Shown here piece after piece: positions 17,142 through 26,466 of a stretch of 64,000 nt of DNA. Source of the stretch: Massilia sp. 9096 (GTDB lineage: Bacteria; Pseudomonadota; Gammaproteobacteria; Burkholderiales; Burkholderiaceae_D); the NCBI RefSeq assembly GCF_000745265.1, contig NZ_JQNN01000001.1:2046001-2110000 (forward strand), in the 5' to 3' direction. The position numbers and the translations under genes were made by a program. Every line of letters starts with the position of its first letter. Position 1 is the first letter of the stretch. The notes under the pieces are model-generated. The model saw only the letters and a list, made by a program, of their open reading frames with translations, did no database searches and had not been told where the DNA came from.

Positions 17142-20100
17142 TCAATTGCAGCTCATGCCCTTCGGCATGTGCTGGGTTTCGTAGGTCAGGTCGCGCACGT
17201 CGATCGCGCCATCCTTGTTGTAGTCGGCGCGGGCGTCGTAGCCGGCCTGGCCGCTGCGCTTGCCGAAGGCCGCCTTGACGATGCCGAGGTCGGCGCAGCC
17301 CACCTGGCCGTCGCCGTCGAGGTCGCCCACCAGGCGGATCGTGAAGTTGGCGTTCGAGACGTCGAAGAAGACGTTGCCGACCGCCGCCACCATGATGCGT
17401 GCGCTGCTGCTCGCGACCGCCGGCAGGACGACGCTGGCGCTGCCGTTGTTCGGCACGCTCTCGGCCAGCACGATCGGCCAGGTCTGACCGCCATCCGTCG
17501 ACAGCGTGATCCTGACGTTGGCGGTGCTCACTGGCGCGACGTTGGTGTTGGCCACGCTCCAGGTCACCGTCTGGGCCGAGCCGGAGTCCAGCGTCACCGC
17601 GGTGTTGGGCGAGGTGACCAGGAACGGGCCGGCGCCGGGGGCCAGCACCAGCTGGGTGTTGGCGCTGCCGACGCCCCCGTGGCCGTCACGCGCGGTGAGG
17701 CGGAAGTTCAGCGAGGCCGGGCTGGCGTTCACGCCGGCGGCGCCGACATAGGCGGCGGTCGGCAGGTACTCCGAAAAGCAATCGATCTGGGCCGCGGTCG
17801 GCGTGCTCGATGCGGTCGGGCAGACCCCGGTCTCGGCGTTGGTGTTGTTGGCCAGGATCTGCGCCATGTCCGGGAAGGTGCGGCTGGAATCGGCGGTGGT
17901 GTGGTTTTCGCCGGGCGAGCCGTATTGCAGCGTCGCCGTGCTGCTGACCACGGCGCGGGTGCCGAACTGGCGGAACAGCGGGCCGTTGGTCTTGACGTTG
18001 CTGACCAGGCCGGTGCCGTTGCTGGTGCCAGTGGCGCCGCGGTCGTTCTGTTCCCACATGTAGGCCAGCGCCTCGCCGTCCGGGTCGAGCGCGCCGCCGG
18101 TCAGGACGAACGGGGTGCGCACCGGGATCGTGTAGCCGGCCGGGGTGGTGACGACCGGCGCGCTGTTGCCGGTGCCGGTGACGGTGCCATGGCGCGTGGT
18201 CGGGCCGCCGGCGGCGATCTCGCCGACGTAGCCGCTGCAGCTGGCGCAGTTGAGCAGTTGCAGCAGCGAGGTCTTGACGTTGGCCAGCGTGCCGCCATAG
18301 GTGACCGTGAACGCCGTGTCCGACACCGACGTGACGCTGACCGTGCCGCCGGCCGGCCAGCCCGGGATGGCCTGGATCGCTGCCGCGATGCCCGCCGCGG
18401 TGTAGTTCGAGCCGCGCACGATCGGCGCCGACAGGCTGCCGTTGTAGCTCAGCTGGAACGACTGGCCGTTGGTGGAAAACCCGGTCAGCACGCCCATCTG
18501 CACTTCGGCGATGCTGGTCTCGGCGCCCGAGGTGTAGGCGGTGATTTCATCGAAGCTACGCTGCGACCAGTAAGGATCGCTGTGGGTCTGCAGGTCGTCG
18601 GTGCCGCAGATGCCGGCATAGGCCATGACGGAGGAGCCGCTGCCCGGCTCGACCGAGGTGCCGGCGTTGCGGTTGCTGGTCGAGCAGTTCGCCTGCGTGC
18701 CGTTGAAGGTGTGGTTGCCGCCGAACTGGTGGCCCATCTCGTGCGCGACGTAGTCGACCGCGTAGAAGTCGCCGACCGGGGTCGGGATGCCGGTGCAGCC
18801 CTGCGCCTTGCTGTTGGCGCCGACCACGCCCAGGCTGGCGATGCCGCCGCCGTCCAGGCCCAGTGCGATGTGGCCGATGTCGAAGTTGCCGGCGCCGGCC
18901 AGCAGGCCCGCCACCACGCGGTTGCGGCTCAGGGTGCTGCTGCCGCAAGTGGCGGCCTGGGCCGCCGTGAAGCAGGCGCTGCCGCCGCACGGGCCGTTGG
19001 CGCCGGTCATCGCGGCGCTGGTGGCCAGGTTCAGCTTGTCGGTGGCGTCGATCAGCACCAGGCGGATCGAGGTCTCGCTCTCGTACACCTGGGTCACGCG
19101 GTTCATCAGCGTGACCTTGGCCGCCGTCACGTTGTTCGCGCCGAAGTAGCTGGCATACGACGGGTCGCTCACCAGCGCCACGCGGTAGGTGCGCAACTGG
19201 GTGCCGGTCGAGGTGTTGTTGGCCACCAGCGATGCGTCCAGCACCTGGAAGGCCGTGGTACTGCCCTTGGCGCCGTCGCTGGCGGTCACGTCATAGCTGC
19301 CCTCGCCGACACTGCCGGCGGCCAGGGTGACGGCGACGTTGCCGTCCTGGTCGGCGGTCGCGCCGACGGTCTGGACGGTTGCGCCATCGGACTCGGCGCG
19401 CACCTCGACGGTGATCGCGGCGCCCGGGGCGAAGCCGGAAGCGCGCACATCGATCGCATCGCCGGGGCCGTAGAAGCTGCGCGCCAGGCTCACTTGCGGA
19501 TCGTCGACGGCGCCTTCGCGCAGCGCGCCATGGACGTTGACCAGGTCGGTGCGCGCATAGCTGGCGTAGGTGGTGGTGTCGTTGCGGTAGTACGGGTCGA
19601 CGTAGTAGCCGCCGTTGGGCGAGCGCACCGAGGCGTGCAGGCCGAGCGGCGTGATGTCCATGCGCACGGTCGCGGCCGGGTCGTCGACGCCGACACCTTT
19701 ATAGGTCTTGATCTCCGGGTGGGCGGCAGCCAGGCCGGGTTCCATGATCGGGCTTTCGACCAGCAGGAAACGCTGGAAGCCGCCATCCGGATGCGGCAGC
19801 GCGATGCTGAGCGTGCCCGGCTCGCGCGCGATGCTGGCGCCGATCCGCTCGCGCGGCGCGTCCGCGGTGAAGGCGCGCATGCCGGCCAGGTCGAGCGAGG
19901 CCGCGCGCAAGCGCTTGAGCTGCAGGGCGGGACTCTTGACGCCCGCCGCCAGCGACTGGGCCGCCAGCGTGCGCGTGGTCGTGCCGGCTGCGCTGGTGGC
20001 TGCCGCCGCGGCGGGTTCGGGCAGCGTCACGCTCTGCCAGAACGGCGCGGCCGCCTGGCTGGCCGCCGGCGCGGCCGCCGTCTGGGCCTGGGCGGCTGGG

Positions 20101-20162
20101 GTGGCGGCCGCCAGCGCCAGGCACAGACCGGCCAGGGTAAGGCTGGAAAGCTTGGTTCTCAT
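17142..20162 (-). CDS. Secreted metzincin (M12-type) metalloprotease with C-terminal dockerin-like module
   Basis: A 1006-residue secreted zinc protease. It has a signal peptide (1-26), an N-terminal propeptide-like region to about 190, and a bacterial Ig-like stretch (about 225-300). The catalytic domain has HEMGHQFGGNH near 474, the HExxHxxGxxH zinc motif of metzincins, followed by the Met-turn SVMAYAGIC near 515. An insert and further beta-rich domains follow. The last 65 residues carry two calcium-loop repeats, DLDGDGQVGCADL (about 946) and DYNKDGAIDVRDL (about 980), each with the 1-3-5-12 acidic pattern of type I dockerins. The downstream gene on the same strand encodes a cohesin-like surface protein. 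Confidence 0.9.
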   Translation of the reverse strand: MRTKLSSLTLAGLCLALAAATPAAQAQTAAAPAASQAAAPFWQSVTLPEPAAAAATSAAGTTTRTLAAQSLAAGVKSPALQLKRLRAASLDLAGMRAFTADAPRERIGASIAREPGTLSIALPHPDGGFQRFLLVESPIMEPGLAAAHPEIKTYKGVGVDDPAATVRMDITPLGLHASVRSPNGGYYVDPYYRNDTTTYASYARTDLVNVHGALREGAVDDPQVSLARSFYGPGDAIDVRASGFAPGAAITVEVRAESDGATVQTVGATADQDGNVAVTLAAGSVGEGSYDVTASDGAKGSTTAFQVLDASLVANNTSTGTQLRTYRVALVSDPSYASYFGANNVTAAKVTLMNRVTQVYESETSIRLVLIDATDKLNLATSAAMTGANGPCGGSACFTAAQAATCGSSTLSRNRVVAGLLAGAGNFDIGHIALGLDGGGIASLGVVGANSKAQGCTGIPTPVGDFYAVDYVAHEMGHQFGGNHTFNGTQANCSTSNRNAGTSVEPGSGSSVMAYAGICGTDDLQTHSDPYWSQRSFDEITAYTSGAETSIAEVQMGVLTGFSTNGQSFQLSYNGSLSAPIVRGSNYTAAGIAAAIQAIPGWPAGGTVSVTSVSDTAFTVTYGGTLANVKTSLLQLLNCASCSGYVGEIAAGGPTTRHGTVTGTGNSAPVVTTPAGYTIPVRTPFVLTGGALDPDGEALAYMWEQNDRGATGTSNGTGLVSNVKTNGPLFRQFGTRAVVSSTATLQYGSPGENHTTADSSRTFPDMAQILANNTNAETGVCPTASSTPTAAQIDCFSEYLPTAAYVGAAGVNASPASLNFRLTARDGHGGVGSANTQLVLAPGAGPFLVTSPNTAVTLDSGSAQTVTWSVANTNVAPVSTANVRITLSTDGGQTWPIVLAESVPNNGSASVVLPAVASSSARIMVAAVGNVFFDVSNANFTIRLVGDLDGDGQVGCADLGIVKAAFGKRSGQAGYDARADYNKDGAIDVRDLTYETQHMPKGMSCN

Positions 20163-20488
20163 GGGTTTCCTCGTTATTCACTGCGTATGAAGTGATCGTC
20201 GACGCCGCTTGCGCGGGCCATTCCTCGACGTGCCGAACACGACGGGAACCCATGGATACTATTAACAATATTTTATTAACACAAGACAAATATTTTAATA
20301 CAACGAAATCTAATTCGGCGTTATGCGCTAGGCATCAACGATTTGTTTTGATGATGCACACAATGCACCGCAATAGTTCGGCTCACCAGGACGGTGCATG
20401 TCGAGTTGCCAAATGCACACCCATGGGCATGACTGTCCGCTATCATGTGAGTATCACGACGTCACCCTCTATATAAGAAGGAAGATTC
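20163..20488. other. AT-rich divergent intergenic region
   Basis: These 326 bases separate the divergent protease and amidohydrolase genes and must hold both promoters. The stretch 20255-20310 is much more AT-rich than its surroundings and holds two ATTAACA copies 14 bases apart (20261 and 20275). An imperfect inverted repeat GCATCA...TGATGC lies near 20333-20358. I see no coding sequence and cannot assign exact promoter boxes. Confidence 0.5.
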
Positions 20489-21799
20489 ATGCGGACCCGT
20501 TTCACGCGACTTGCCCTCACTCTTTCCCTGCTGCTCGGCGCCGTGCAAACGGCCGCGACGGCGACAGCCGCCGATGCCCCGGCCTCCGCGCGTCCCGTAT
20601 TGATCACGCCCGAACGCGTCTGGACCGGCGACGGCGCGGCGCACACCGGCTGGAGCGTGCTGATCGAAGGGGGCCGGGTCCAGGCAGCCGGGCCGAGCGC
20701 CACGCTGGCGGTCCCGGCCGACGTCGAGCGCATCGCCCTGCCCGGCAAGACCCTGATTCCCGGCCTGATCGAACTGCACTCGCACCTGCTGCTGCACCCC
20801 TACAACGAGACCACCTGGGACGACCAAGTGCTCAAGGAAGCCCCGAGCTACCGCACCGCGCTGGCCGTGCGCCACGCCCAGGACACGCTGCTGGGCGGCT
20901 TCACCACCATCCGCGACCTCGGCACCGAAGGCGCGGACTATGCCGACGTCGGCGTCAAGCGCGCCATCGACGAAGGCCAGGTGCCGGGTCCGCGCATGTT
21001 CGTCGCCACGCGCGCGATCGTCGCCAGCTTCAGCTACGGTCCGGCCGAGCGCACTTACCGCCCCGACCTCGACATCCCGTACGGCGCGCAAGGCGTGACC
21101 GGGGTCGACGAGATGGTCAAGGCGGTGCGCGAGCAGTCGGCCCACGGCGCCGACTGGATCAAGCTGTACGCCGACTACCGCAGCGGCCCGGATGGCGCTA
21201 CGCGCCCGACGCTCACGCTGGAAGAGATGAAGGCGGCGGTGACCGCGGCGCACGCCAGCGGACGCAAGGTCGCGGCCCACGCCAGCAGCGACGACGGCAT
21301 CCGCAACGCGGTGCTGGCCGGCGTCGACACCATCGAGCACGGCTACGGCGCCAGCGACGCCACGTTCAAGCTGATGGCCGAACGCCATATCGCCTACGTG
21401 CCGACCCTCACTGCGCCGGAAGCGACCTCCGAATACTTCCAGCACTACGTGCGCGGCGGCGCGCCGACGCCGTCGTTGCAGCAGGCCGAACGCGCCTTCC
21501 GTCTGGCGCGCAAGCTCGGCGTCACGATCGGCAACGGCAGCGACGTCGGCGTGTTCGCGCACGGCACCAACGAGCGCGAACTCGAGTGGATGGTGCGCCT
21601 GGGGATGACGCCGGTCGAGGCCCTGCGCGCCGCCACAACGGTCGCGGCCGGCATCCTGGGACGACCTGAGCTCGGCCAGATCAAGCAGGGCGCGCTGGCC
21701 GACGTGGTCGCGGTCGACGGCGACCCGACCGCGGACATCGCGGCACTGCGCAAGGTGGGGTTCGTGATGAAGGGCGGGACCGTCTACAAGCATCCCTGA
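20489..21799 (+). CDS. Secreted amidohydrolase-superfamily metal-dependent hydrolase
   Basis: A 436-residue enzyme with a signal peptide (1-28, ending ATAADA), so it should act in the periplasm. The amidohydrolase barrel shows LHSHL (His97/His99), the metal-bridging Lys in [22 protein letters not shown] and the late NGSDVGV, which together give a two-metal site. The protein belongs to the group of imidazolonepropionase-like and prolidase-like hydrolases that cut dipeptide or amide bonds; substrate cannot be read from sequence. A good AAGGAAG lies before the ATG. It is divergent from the metalloprotease, so a role in peptide breakdown is possible. Confidence 0.87.
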   Translation: MRTRFTRLALTLSLLLGAVQTAATATAADAPASARPVLITPERVWTGDGAAHTGWSVLIEGGRVQAAGPSATLAVPADVERIALPGKTLIPGLIELHSHLLLHPYNETTWDDQVLKEAPSYRTALAVRHAQDTLLGGFTTIRDLGTEGADYADVGVKRAIDEGQVPGPRMFVATRAIVASFSYGPAERTYRPDLDIPYGAQGVTGVDEMVKAVREQSAHGADWIKLYADYRSGPDGATRPTLTLEEMKAAVTAAHASGRKVAAHASSDDGIRNAVLAGVDTIEHGYGASDATFKLMAERHIAYVPTLTAPEATSEYFQHYVRGGAPTPSLQQAERAFRLARKLGVTIGNGSDVGVFAHGTNERELEWMVRLGMTPVEALRAATTVAAGILGRPELGQIKQGALADVVAVDGDPTADIAALRKVGFVMKGGTVYKHP

Positions 21800-21910
21800 G
21801 CGGTTCGTCGCGGCGCCGCCTGTTACGTTTCGTTGCGGTTTTCCACAATAGATGGCCCAGATATTTTGCGCAATGATGACGGTATTACTGTTAGCGCATG
21901 AAGCCTCGTG

Positions 21911-23215
21911 ATGAAAAAACCATTCTATAAAGTCCTTTATGTCCAGGTATTGTTCGCGATTATTATCGGTGTCCTGCTGGGCATCTTTGATCCGGGCATC
22001 GCCACCGCGATGAAGCCGCTGGGAGACGGCTTCGTCAAACTCATCAAGATGATCATCGCGCCGGTGATCTTCTGTACGGTGGTCGCCGGTATCGCCGGCA
22101 TGCAGGACGTCAAGAAGATCGGCCGTGTCGGCGGCAAGGCCCTGCTCTACTTCGAGATCGTGTCGACCTTCGCGCTGGCCATCGGCCTGCTGGTCGCCAA
22201 CATCATCAAACCGGGCGCCGGCTTCAACGTCAACCCGGCCACCATCGACACCCACTCGATCGCCGAGTACACCGCCAAGACCAAGGGCCTGTCGACCGTC
22301 GACTTTCTGATGAACATCATCCCGAACACCTTCGTGGATGCGTTCGCCAAGGGCGACATCCTGCAGGTGCTGCTGATCGCGATCCTGTTCGGCTTCGCGT
22401 TGTCGCTGCTCGGCGAGCGCGGCCGTCCGGTCACGCGTTTCATCGAGGACCTGTCGCACGCGATCTTCGGCGTGGTGAACATCATCATGAAGGCGGCCCC
22501 GATCGGCGCATTCGGCGCGATGGCCTTCACCATCGGCAAATACGGCATCAAGGCGCTGATCCCGCTGGCTTCGCTGGTCGGTTCGTTCTATCTCACGAGC
22601 GCGCTGTTCGTGGTGGTCGTGCTGGGCCTGATCGCCCGCTTCACCGGCTTCTCGATCTTCCGCTACCTGAACTACATCAAGGAAGAGCTGCTGATCGTGC
22701 TGGGCACCAGCTCGTCGGAGTCGGCGCTGCCGGCCCTGATGCGCAAGCTGGAAAAGCTGGGCTGCCCGAAATCGGTGGTGGGCCTGGTGGTCCCGACCGG
22801 CTACTCGTTCAACCTGGACGGCACCAACATCTACATGACGATGGCGGCCCTGTTCGTGGCCCAGGCGACCAACACCGACCTGACCCTGACCCAGGAACTG
22901 ACCGTGCTGCTGGTGGCGATGCTGACCTCGAAAGGCGCTTCCGGCATCACCGGCGCCGGCTTCATCACGCTGGCCGCGACCCTGGCCGCGGTGCCGACCA
23001 TCCCGGTGGCCGGCATGACGCTGATCCTCGGCATCGACAAGTTCATGAGCGAATGCCGCGCGCTGACCAACATCATCGGCAACGGCGTGGCCGCGATCGT
23101 GGTGTCGAAGTGGGAAGGCGAGCTGGACAAGGACCGCATGACGGCCGAACTGCGCAACCCGAGCCCGGACCTGGATGCCTCGCTGCGCACCGAAGCCGCT
23201 CACGAAATCGCCTGA
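21911..23215 (+). CDS. dctA: C4-dicarboxylate/proton symporter DctA
   Basis: A 434-residue inner-membrane symporter that takes up succinate, fumarate and malate. It is close to E. coli DctA throughout: [20 protein letters not shown] near 36, [17 protein letters not shown] near 197, and the serine-rich reentrant loop [11 protein letters not shown] near 265. The substrate region [19 protein letters not shown] near 297 and the late [13 protein letters not shown] are also kept. The ATG at 21911 fits family length; a GTG directly before it would add one residue. A strong terminator follows. No dctB/dctD sensor pair is adjacent. Confidence 0.96.
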   Translation: MKKPFYKVLYVQVLFAIIIGVLLGIFDPGIATAMKPLGDGFVKLIKMIIAPVIFCTVVAGIAGMQDVKKIGRVGGKALLYFEIVSTFALAIGLLVANIIKPGAGFNVNPATIDTHSIAEYTAKTKGLSTVDFLMNIIPNTFVDAFAKGDILQVLLIAILFGFALSLLGERGRPVTRFIEDLSHAIFGVVNIIMKAAPIGAFGAMAFTIGKYGIKALIPLASLVGSFYLTSALFVVVVLGLIARFTGFSIFRYLNYIKEELLIVLGTSSSESALPALMRKLEKLGCPKSVVGLVVPTGYSFNLDGTNIYMTMAALFVAQATNTDLTLTQELTVLLVAMLTSKGASGITGAGFITLAATLAAVPTIPVAGMTLILGIDKFMSECRALTNIIGNGVAAIVVSKWEGELDKDRMTAELRNPSPDLDASLRTEAAHEIA

Positions 23216-23248
23216 TTGACGACGGATTGATCCGATTCTCGTTCACGA

Positions 23249-23274
23249 CGCCGGGTTCGCCCGGCGTTTTTTTT
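23249..23274 (+). terminator. Intrinsic terminator of dctA
   Basis: CGCCGGG, loop TTCG and CCCGGCG are followed by eight T. A GC-rich stem with a TTCG tetraloop is a classic rho-independent terminator. Confidence 0.93.
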
Positions 23275-23349
23275 GGCAGAATGGGACTTTGGCGCTGCAT
23301 CTATGCGATTCACGTATAGAATTGCCGCACGGTCATATCCCGGAACATC

Positions 23350-24342
23350 ATGAAAAACTGGATCAAAGGCTTGATCGGCACCGACGGCGCCGCGGCCAAA
23401 GGCGCCCCTGCGCCGGCCCCGGCGGGCCCGGCGGCCGACGCGCCCGATTACCGCGCCGAGACCGAGGCCGCGTTCTACCGCTGGCTGACCGCATCGAACG
23501 GCTACGACGCCCCGAGCGAGGTCGAGCGGCGCATCCTCGACCTGGTGACGCGCCTGGCCGGTCAACCCGGCGAGGCGGCCAACCTGGTGCCGCGCGTGCC
23601 GGAAGCGATCCCGCGCATCCTGGCCAGCCTGGGCGACGAGGACGCCTCGGTCGGCGAGCTGTCGCGCCAGGTGGCCGAGGACGTGGTGCTGGTGGCGGAA
23701 GTCATCCGCGAAGCCAACAGCGCGTATTACCGCCCGATTTCGCCGGTCAAGAACGTCGAGGCGGCGATCATGATGCTGGGCCAGAACGGCCTGCGCATGC
23801 TGCTGGCCCGGATCGCGTTCCGGCCCCTGATCCGCCTGCAGGGCGAGGGCTTCGCGCGCCAGGCCGCGCCGCCGCTGTGGAATCAGTCGGTCGGCTGCGC
23901 GCTCGCCGCCAGCCTGATGGCGCCGGGTCTCTCGACCGGCGTGTTCGAATCCTACCTGGCCGGGCTGATGCAGAACGTCGGCCTGATGGTCGCGCTGCGC
24001 CTGTCGGACCGCGTCTGCGAAGCCCATCAGACGGGCGGCAAGGTGCCGGGCTCGCGCGAGTTCGGCGCCGCGCTGTTCGCCGCCAGCCGCGCTCTGTCGG
24101 GCGCGATCGCCGACTACTGGGCCTTCCCGCCCGAGGTCGGGCGCGCGATCGCCGCTGCCGCCGCGCCGGGCGACATTGCGGACAGCCAGCTGGCCCAGGC
24201 GCTGGCGCTGGGCGACCGCATTGCCAAGCTGCGCATCCTGATCGACGCGCGCGTGCTCCAGGAAGACGACGCGCTGGTGGCCGACGGCCTGGACGCCTTC
24301 CAGCGCCGCTGCCTGGGCAAGCTGGCAAATATCGACGCTTAG
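23350..24342 (+). CDS. HDOD-domain signalling protein
   Basis: A 330-residue cytoplasmic protein. An Ala/Pro-rich linker (residues 14-35) precedes an HDOD domain over about 85-285 (VPEAIPRILASLGDEDASVGEL, YRPISPVKNVEAAIMMLGQNGLR). The HD hydrolase residues are absent: the matching site reads LMQNVGL where active enzymes have HDIG, as expected for HDOD proteins, which act as non-catalytic signalling or scaffold modules. Partners are unknown. Its TAG stop overlaps by four bases the stop of the converging lipoprotein gene. Confidence 0.88.
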   Translation: MKNWIKGLIGTDGAAAKGAPAPAPAGPAADAPDYRAETEAAFYRWLTASNGYDAPSEVERRILDLVTRLAGQPGEAANLVPRVPEAIPRILASLGDEDASVGELSRQVAEDVVLVAEVIREANSAYYRPISPVKNVEAAIMMLGQNGLRMLLARIAFRPLIRLQGEGFARQAAPPLWNQSVGCALAASLMAPGLSTGVFESYLAGLMQNVGLMVALRLSDRVCEAHQTGGKVPGSREFGAALFAASRALSGAIADYWAFPPEVGRAIAAAAAPGDIADSQLAQALALGDRIAKLRILIDARVLQEDDALVADGLDAFQRRCLGKLANIDA

Positions 24343-24767
24343 CCCTCGACGATATCGTATTCGTGCGTGTCGATGACCTTGCCGTCGACCGCGACGGTGA
24401 CGCGGTAGTGGCCCGGCTCGAAATCGGCGCCCGGGATACGCCAGCTCAGCTGGGCCGGGCTCTTGTCGAATTTGAAGTTGCGCTTGCGCTGAGCGACCAG
24501 CTTGTCGCCGGTATACCAGGTCCACTCGACCGCGTGGCGGCCGCCGTCCGCATCCGCTGGCTCCCACTTCAGGTTGGTGACGACGACCACGGCATTGCGC
24601 CGCCTGACTTGTGTCACCGGCGTCGGATCGAAGGGGTAGCCGACGCGGGCGCTGGCGATCATGCCGTTGGTCACGACCATCTGGTCGGGGCCGATGGTCG
24701 TACATGCCTGCAATGCGCCGATGACCGTCACCGCCGACAACATCGCCAATACGCGTTTCGTGAACAT
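24339..24767 (-). CDS. Small putative lipoprotein
   Basis: A 142-residue protein with a signal peptide and lipobox LQAC (Cys22), so likely lipid-anchored in the envelope. The remaining 120 residues look beta-rich (VEWTWYTGDKLVAQRKRNFKF, HYRVTVAVDGKVIDTHEYDI) and resemble an immunoglobulin-like fold, but no named family is recognised. It converges on the HDOD gene with a 4-base overlap at the stops. Confidence 0.8.
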   Translation of the reverse strand: MFTKRVLAMLSAVTVIGALQACTTIGPDQMVVTNGMIASARVGYPFDPTPVTQVRRRNAVVVVTNLKWEPADADGGRHAVEWTWYTGDKLVAQRKRNFKFDKSPAQLSWRIPGADFEPGHYRVTVAVDGKVIDTHEYDIVEG

Positions 24768-24862
24768 GGTTGTGTCTCTATCCAGGGTTAGCCAAGCTTC
24801 ACTCTAAGGTCGGCATTGCCTCAGAGACAAGTTAACATTTTGTTAGGAAGCGCGCCTGATGC

Positions 24863-25789
24863 CTAGCCGGCCGACGCGAACCGGCGCTGGCGCATCCACT
24901 TGGTGACGATCCACTTCTCGCCGCTGAGCGGGGTGGCGCCGGCATGCAGCGATTGCGGGTCGAGCTGGCCGGCCGCGTTGCAGTACTCGAACCAGAGCGC
25001 GCTGCCCTCGCGCGGGCTGGCCGCGAAACCGCTTTCCGGGAACACCGTTTCGCCGCCCTCTTCGACGTCGTTCAGGTACATCACCAGCGTCGCCACGCGC
25101 TGGCCGCTGCGGCTGACCGAAGCGCGGTTGGCGGCGTTGGACGGCATCAGGAAGTCGTAGTGCGGCTGGCTGGCCGCGCCGGGCGGGTAGCGCAGCACCT
25201 GCAGGCCTTCGCCGTTCTCGAGCGGCAGGCCCATCAAATCCGAGACGCGGCGGTCGATGCACGCCACCAGTTCATTTTCCTCGAGCCGGAAGAACATGCC
25301 CTCGCTGGTGCGCGCCGTGCTGACCGTGTCCTTGCCGCTGCCCGGGTCGACGATGGTCGATCGGGCCAGGCGCGGGCGCGCCAGCGCGATCAGCTGGGCG
25401 CACTCGTCGGGGTCGAGCACGCCGTCCAGCACCGCGCATGCGGGCGCGCCAGCATGCGGATCCAGGCGCGCGGCCACGCGCACGCGGCGCCCGCCGGCGT
25501 GCAGGGTCTGGCCCGGGCCGATACGCGGCGCGTCCGGCACGTAGCGCGCGGCGGCGACCTGCGCCGCCGTGAAGCCGCGCTCGGGAATCGCGGCGCCGGT
25601 CGCGCGCGCCATCCAGAAGGCGTGGATCAGGGCGTCGGCCAGGCGCGCGTCGAAGCCCTGCTCGACCATCGCGCGCGCCAGCGGCGCCGGCGGGATGCCG
25701 CGGTCGATGTTGTGCAGCGCCCAGTCGCGCAGCTGCGCGCTGAACGGGACGTCAGGCGGATTCGATGACGGGTTCGACGGCTGCGTCAC
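24863..25789 (-). CDS. 2OG-Fe(II) oxygenase, prolyl 4-hydroxylase-like
   Basis: A 308-residue iron/2-oxoglutarate enzyme of the prolyl 4-hydroxylase alpha-subunit type. The catalytic half (about 120-305) has the HxD pair in PHYDF (about 209-211), the distal His in LHAGATPLSGEKW (about 280) and the Lys there that binds 2-oxoglutarate, so all ligands are present. The preceding RYPPGAASQ and VMYLNDVEEGGETVFP are typical. The N-terminal 100 residues are helical and unassigned. The target protein is unknown. It starts at GTG 25789, overlapping the stop of the lipoprotein gene (GTGA), so the two are coupled. Confidence 0.88.
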   Translation of the reverse strand: MTQPSNPSSNPPDVPFSAQLRDWALHNIDRGIPPAPLARAMVEQGFDARLADALIHAFWMARATGAAIPERGFTAAQVAAARYVPDAPRIGPGQTLHAGGRRVRVAARLDPHAGAPACAVLDGVLDPDECAQLIALARPRLARSTIVDPGSGKDTVSTARTSEGMFFRLEENELVACIDRRVSDLMGLPLENGEGLQVLRYPPGAASQPHYDFLMPSNAANRASVSRSGQRVATLVMYLNDVEEGGETVFPESGFAASPREGSALWFEYCNAAGQLDPQSLHAGATPLSGEKWIVTKWMRQRRFASAG

Positions 25790-26430
25790 AGGTCGCGCGC
25801 CTCCCAGCCGTTCGCGCCCAGCACCATGGTTTCCTTGAGCTGCAGGGTGCCGGCGCCGCGGATCAGCATGTCGACCATCGGGAACACCGCGCGCGCCGCC
25901 TGATCGGCAGTCCAGGGCGCCGGGTCGATCTTGTAGGTGTAGCTCACCACCGTCTGGTCTTTGACACCCTGCGCCGGCGCTTCCCAGCCGACCACCTTAT
26001 CGAGCGACAGCCGGGCGGCGCAGAAGTCGTGGTCGGCATCGGCGAAGCGGTTGCCGGTCGGCCGTTTGTGCGGCGCGCGCGCCAGATAGTATTTCTGGCC
26101 TTCGGAGGTCAAGGCATAACGGCGTGCGTGCACCTTTTCCTTCTCGCCATCCTTGTTGTCCTGCTCGACCTTGGCGTCGCTGCCGGTGACGAGACCGAGG
26201 TGCTCCAGCACCGGCATCTGCAGGGCATTGCGCGAGCCGGCCTTCGACTCTTGCTCGGTGACGAACACCGGCCAGCTGTTCTTGGCCAGGCACAGGTCGC
26301 CGCGCTTGGCGAGATAGTCGTTCATCGCGCGCGTCATGTTGGCCCCGTTGAGATCGCGCTTGTGGTCGGAGCAGCCGGCAAGCATGGCCAGCGCGGCGAA
26401 GGGAATGGTGCAGAGGATCAGTCGTTTCAT
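25786..26430 (-). CDS. Putative lipoprotein coupled to the prolyl hydroxylase-like gene
   Basis: A 214-residue envelope protein with a signal peptide and lipobox LAGC (Cys20). The rest shows motifs such as NDYLAKRGDLCLAKNSWPVF and ARRYALTSEGQKYY with no recognised family. Two further Cys residues could form a disulfide. Its stop overlaps the GTG of the 2OG oxygenase gene, and it follows the peroxidase gene by 36 bases on the same strand. A role with the oxygenase is inferred from coupling only. Confidence 0.75.
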   Translation of the reverse strand: MKRLILCTIPFAALAMLAGCSDHKRDLNGANMTRAMNDYLAKRGDLCLAKNSWPVFVTEQESKAGSRNALQMPVLEHLGLVTGSDAKVEQDNKDGEKEKVHARRYALTSEGQKYYLARAPHKRPTGNRFADADHDFCAARLSLDKVVGWEAPAQGVKDQTVVSYTYKIDPAPWTADQAARAVFPMVDMLIRGAGTLQLKETMVLGANGWEARDL

Positions 26431-26466
26431 GGTTCGGTTCAGGTGCGGAAAGTCATGCTCAGGACG

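Noticed and set aside
21855..21872. TGGCCCAGATATTTTGC as a sigma-54 promoter for dctA
   Set aside because: The GG-GC spacing is two bases too long for a -24/-12 promoter.
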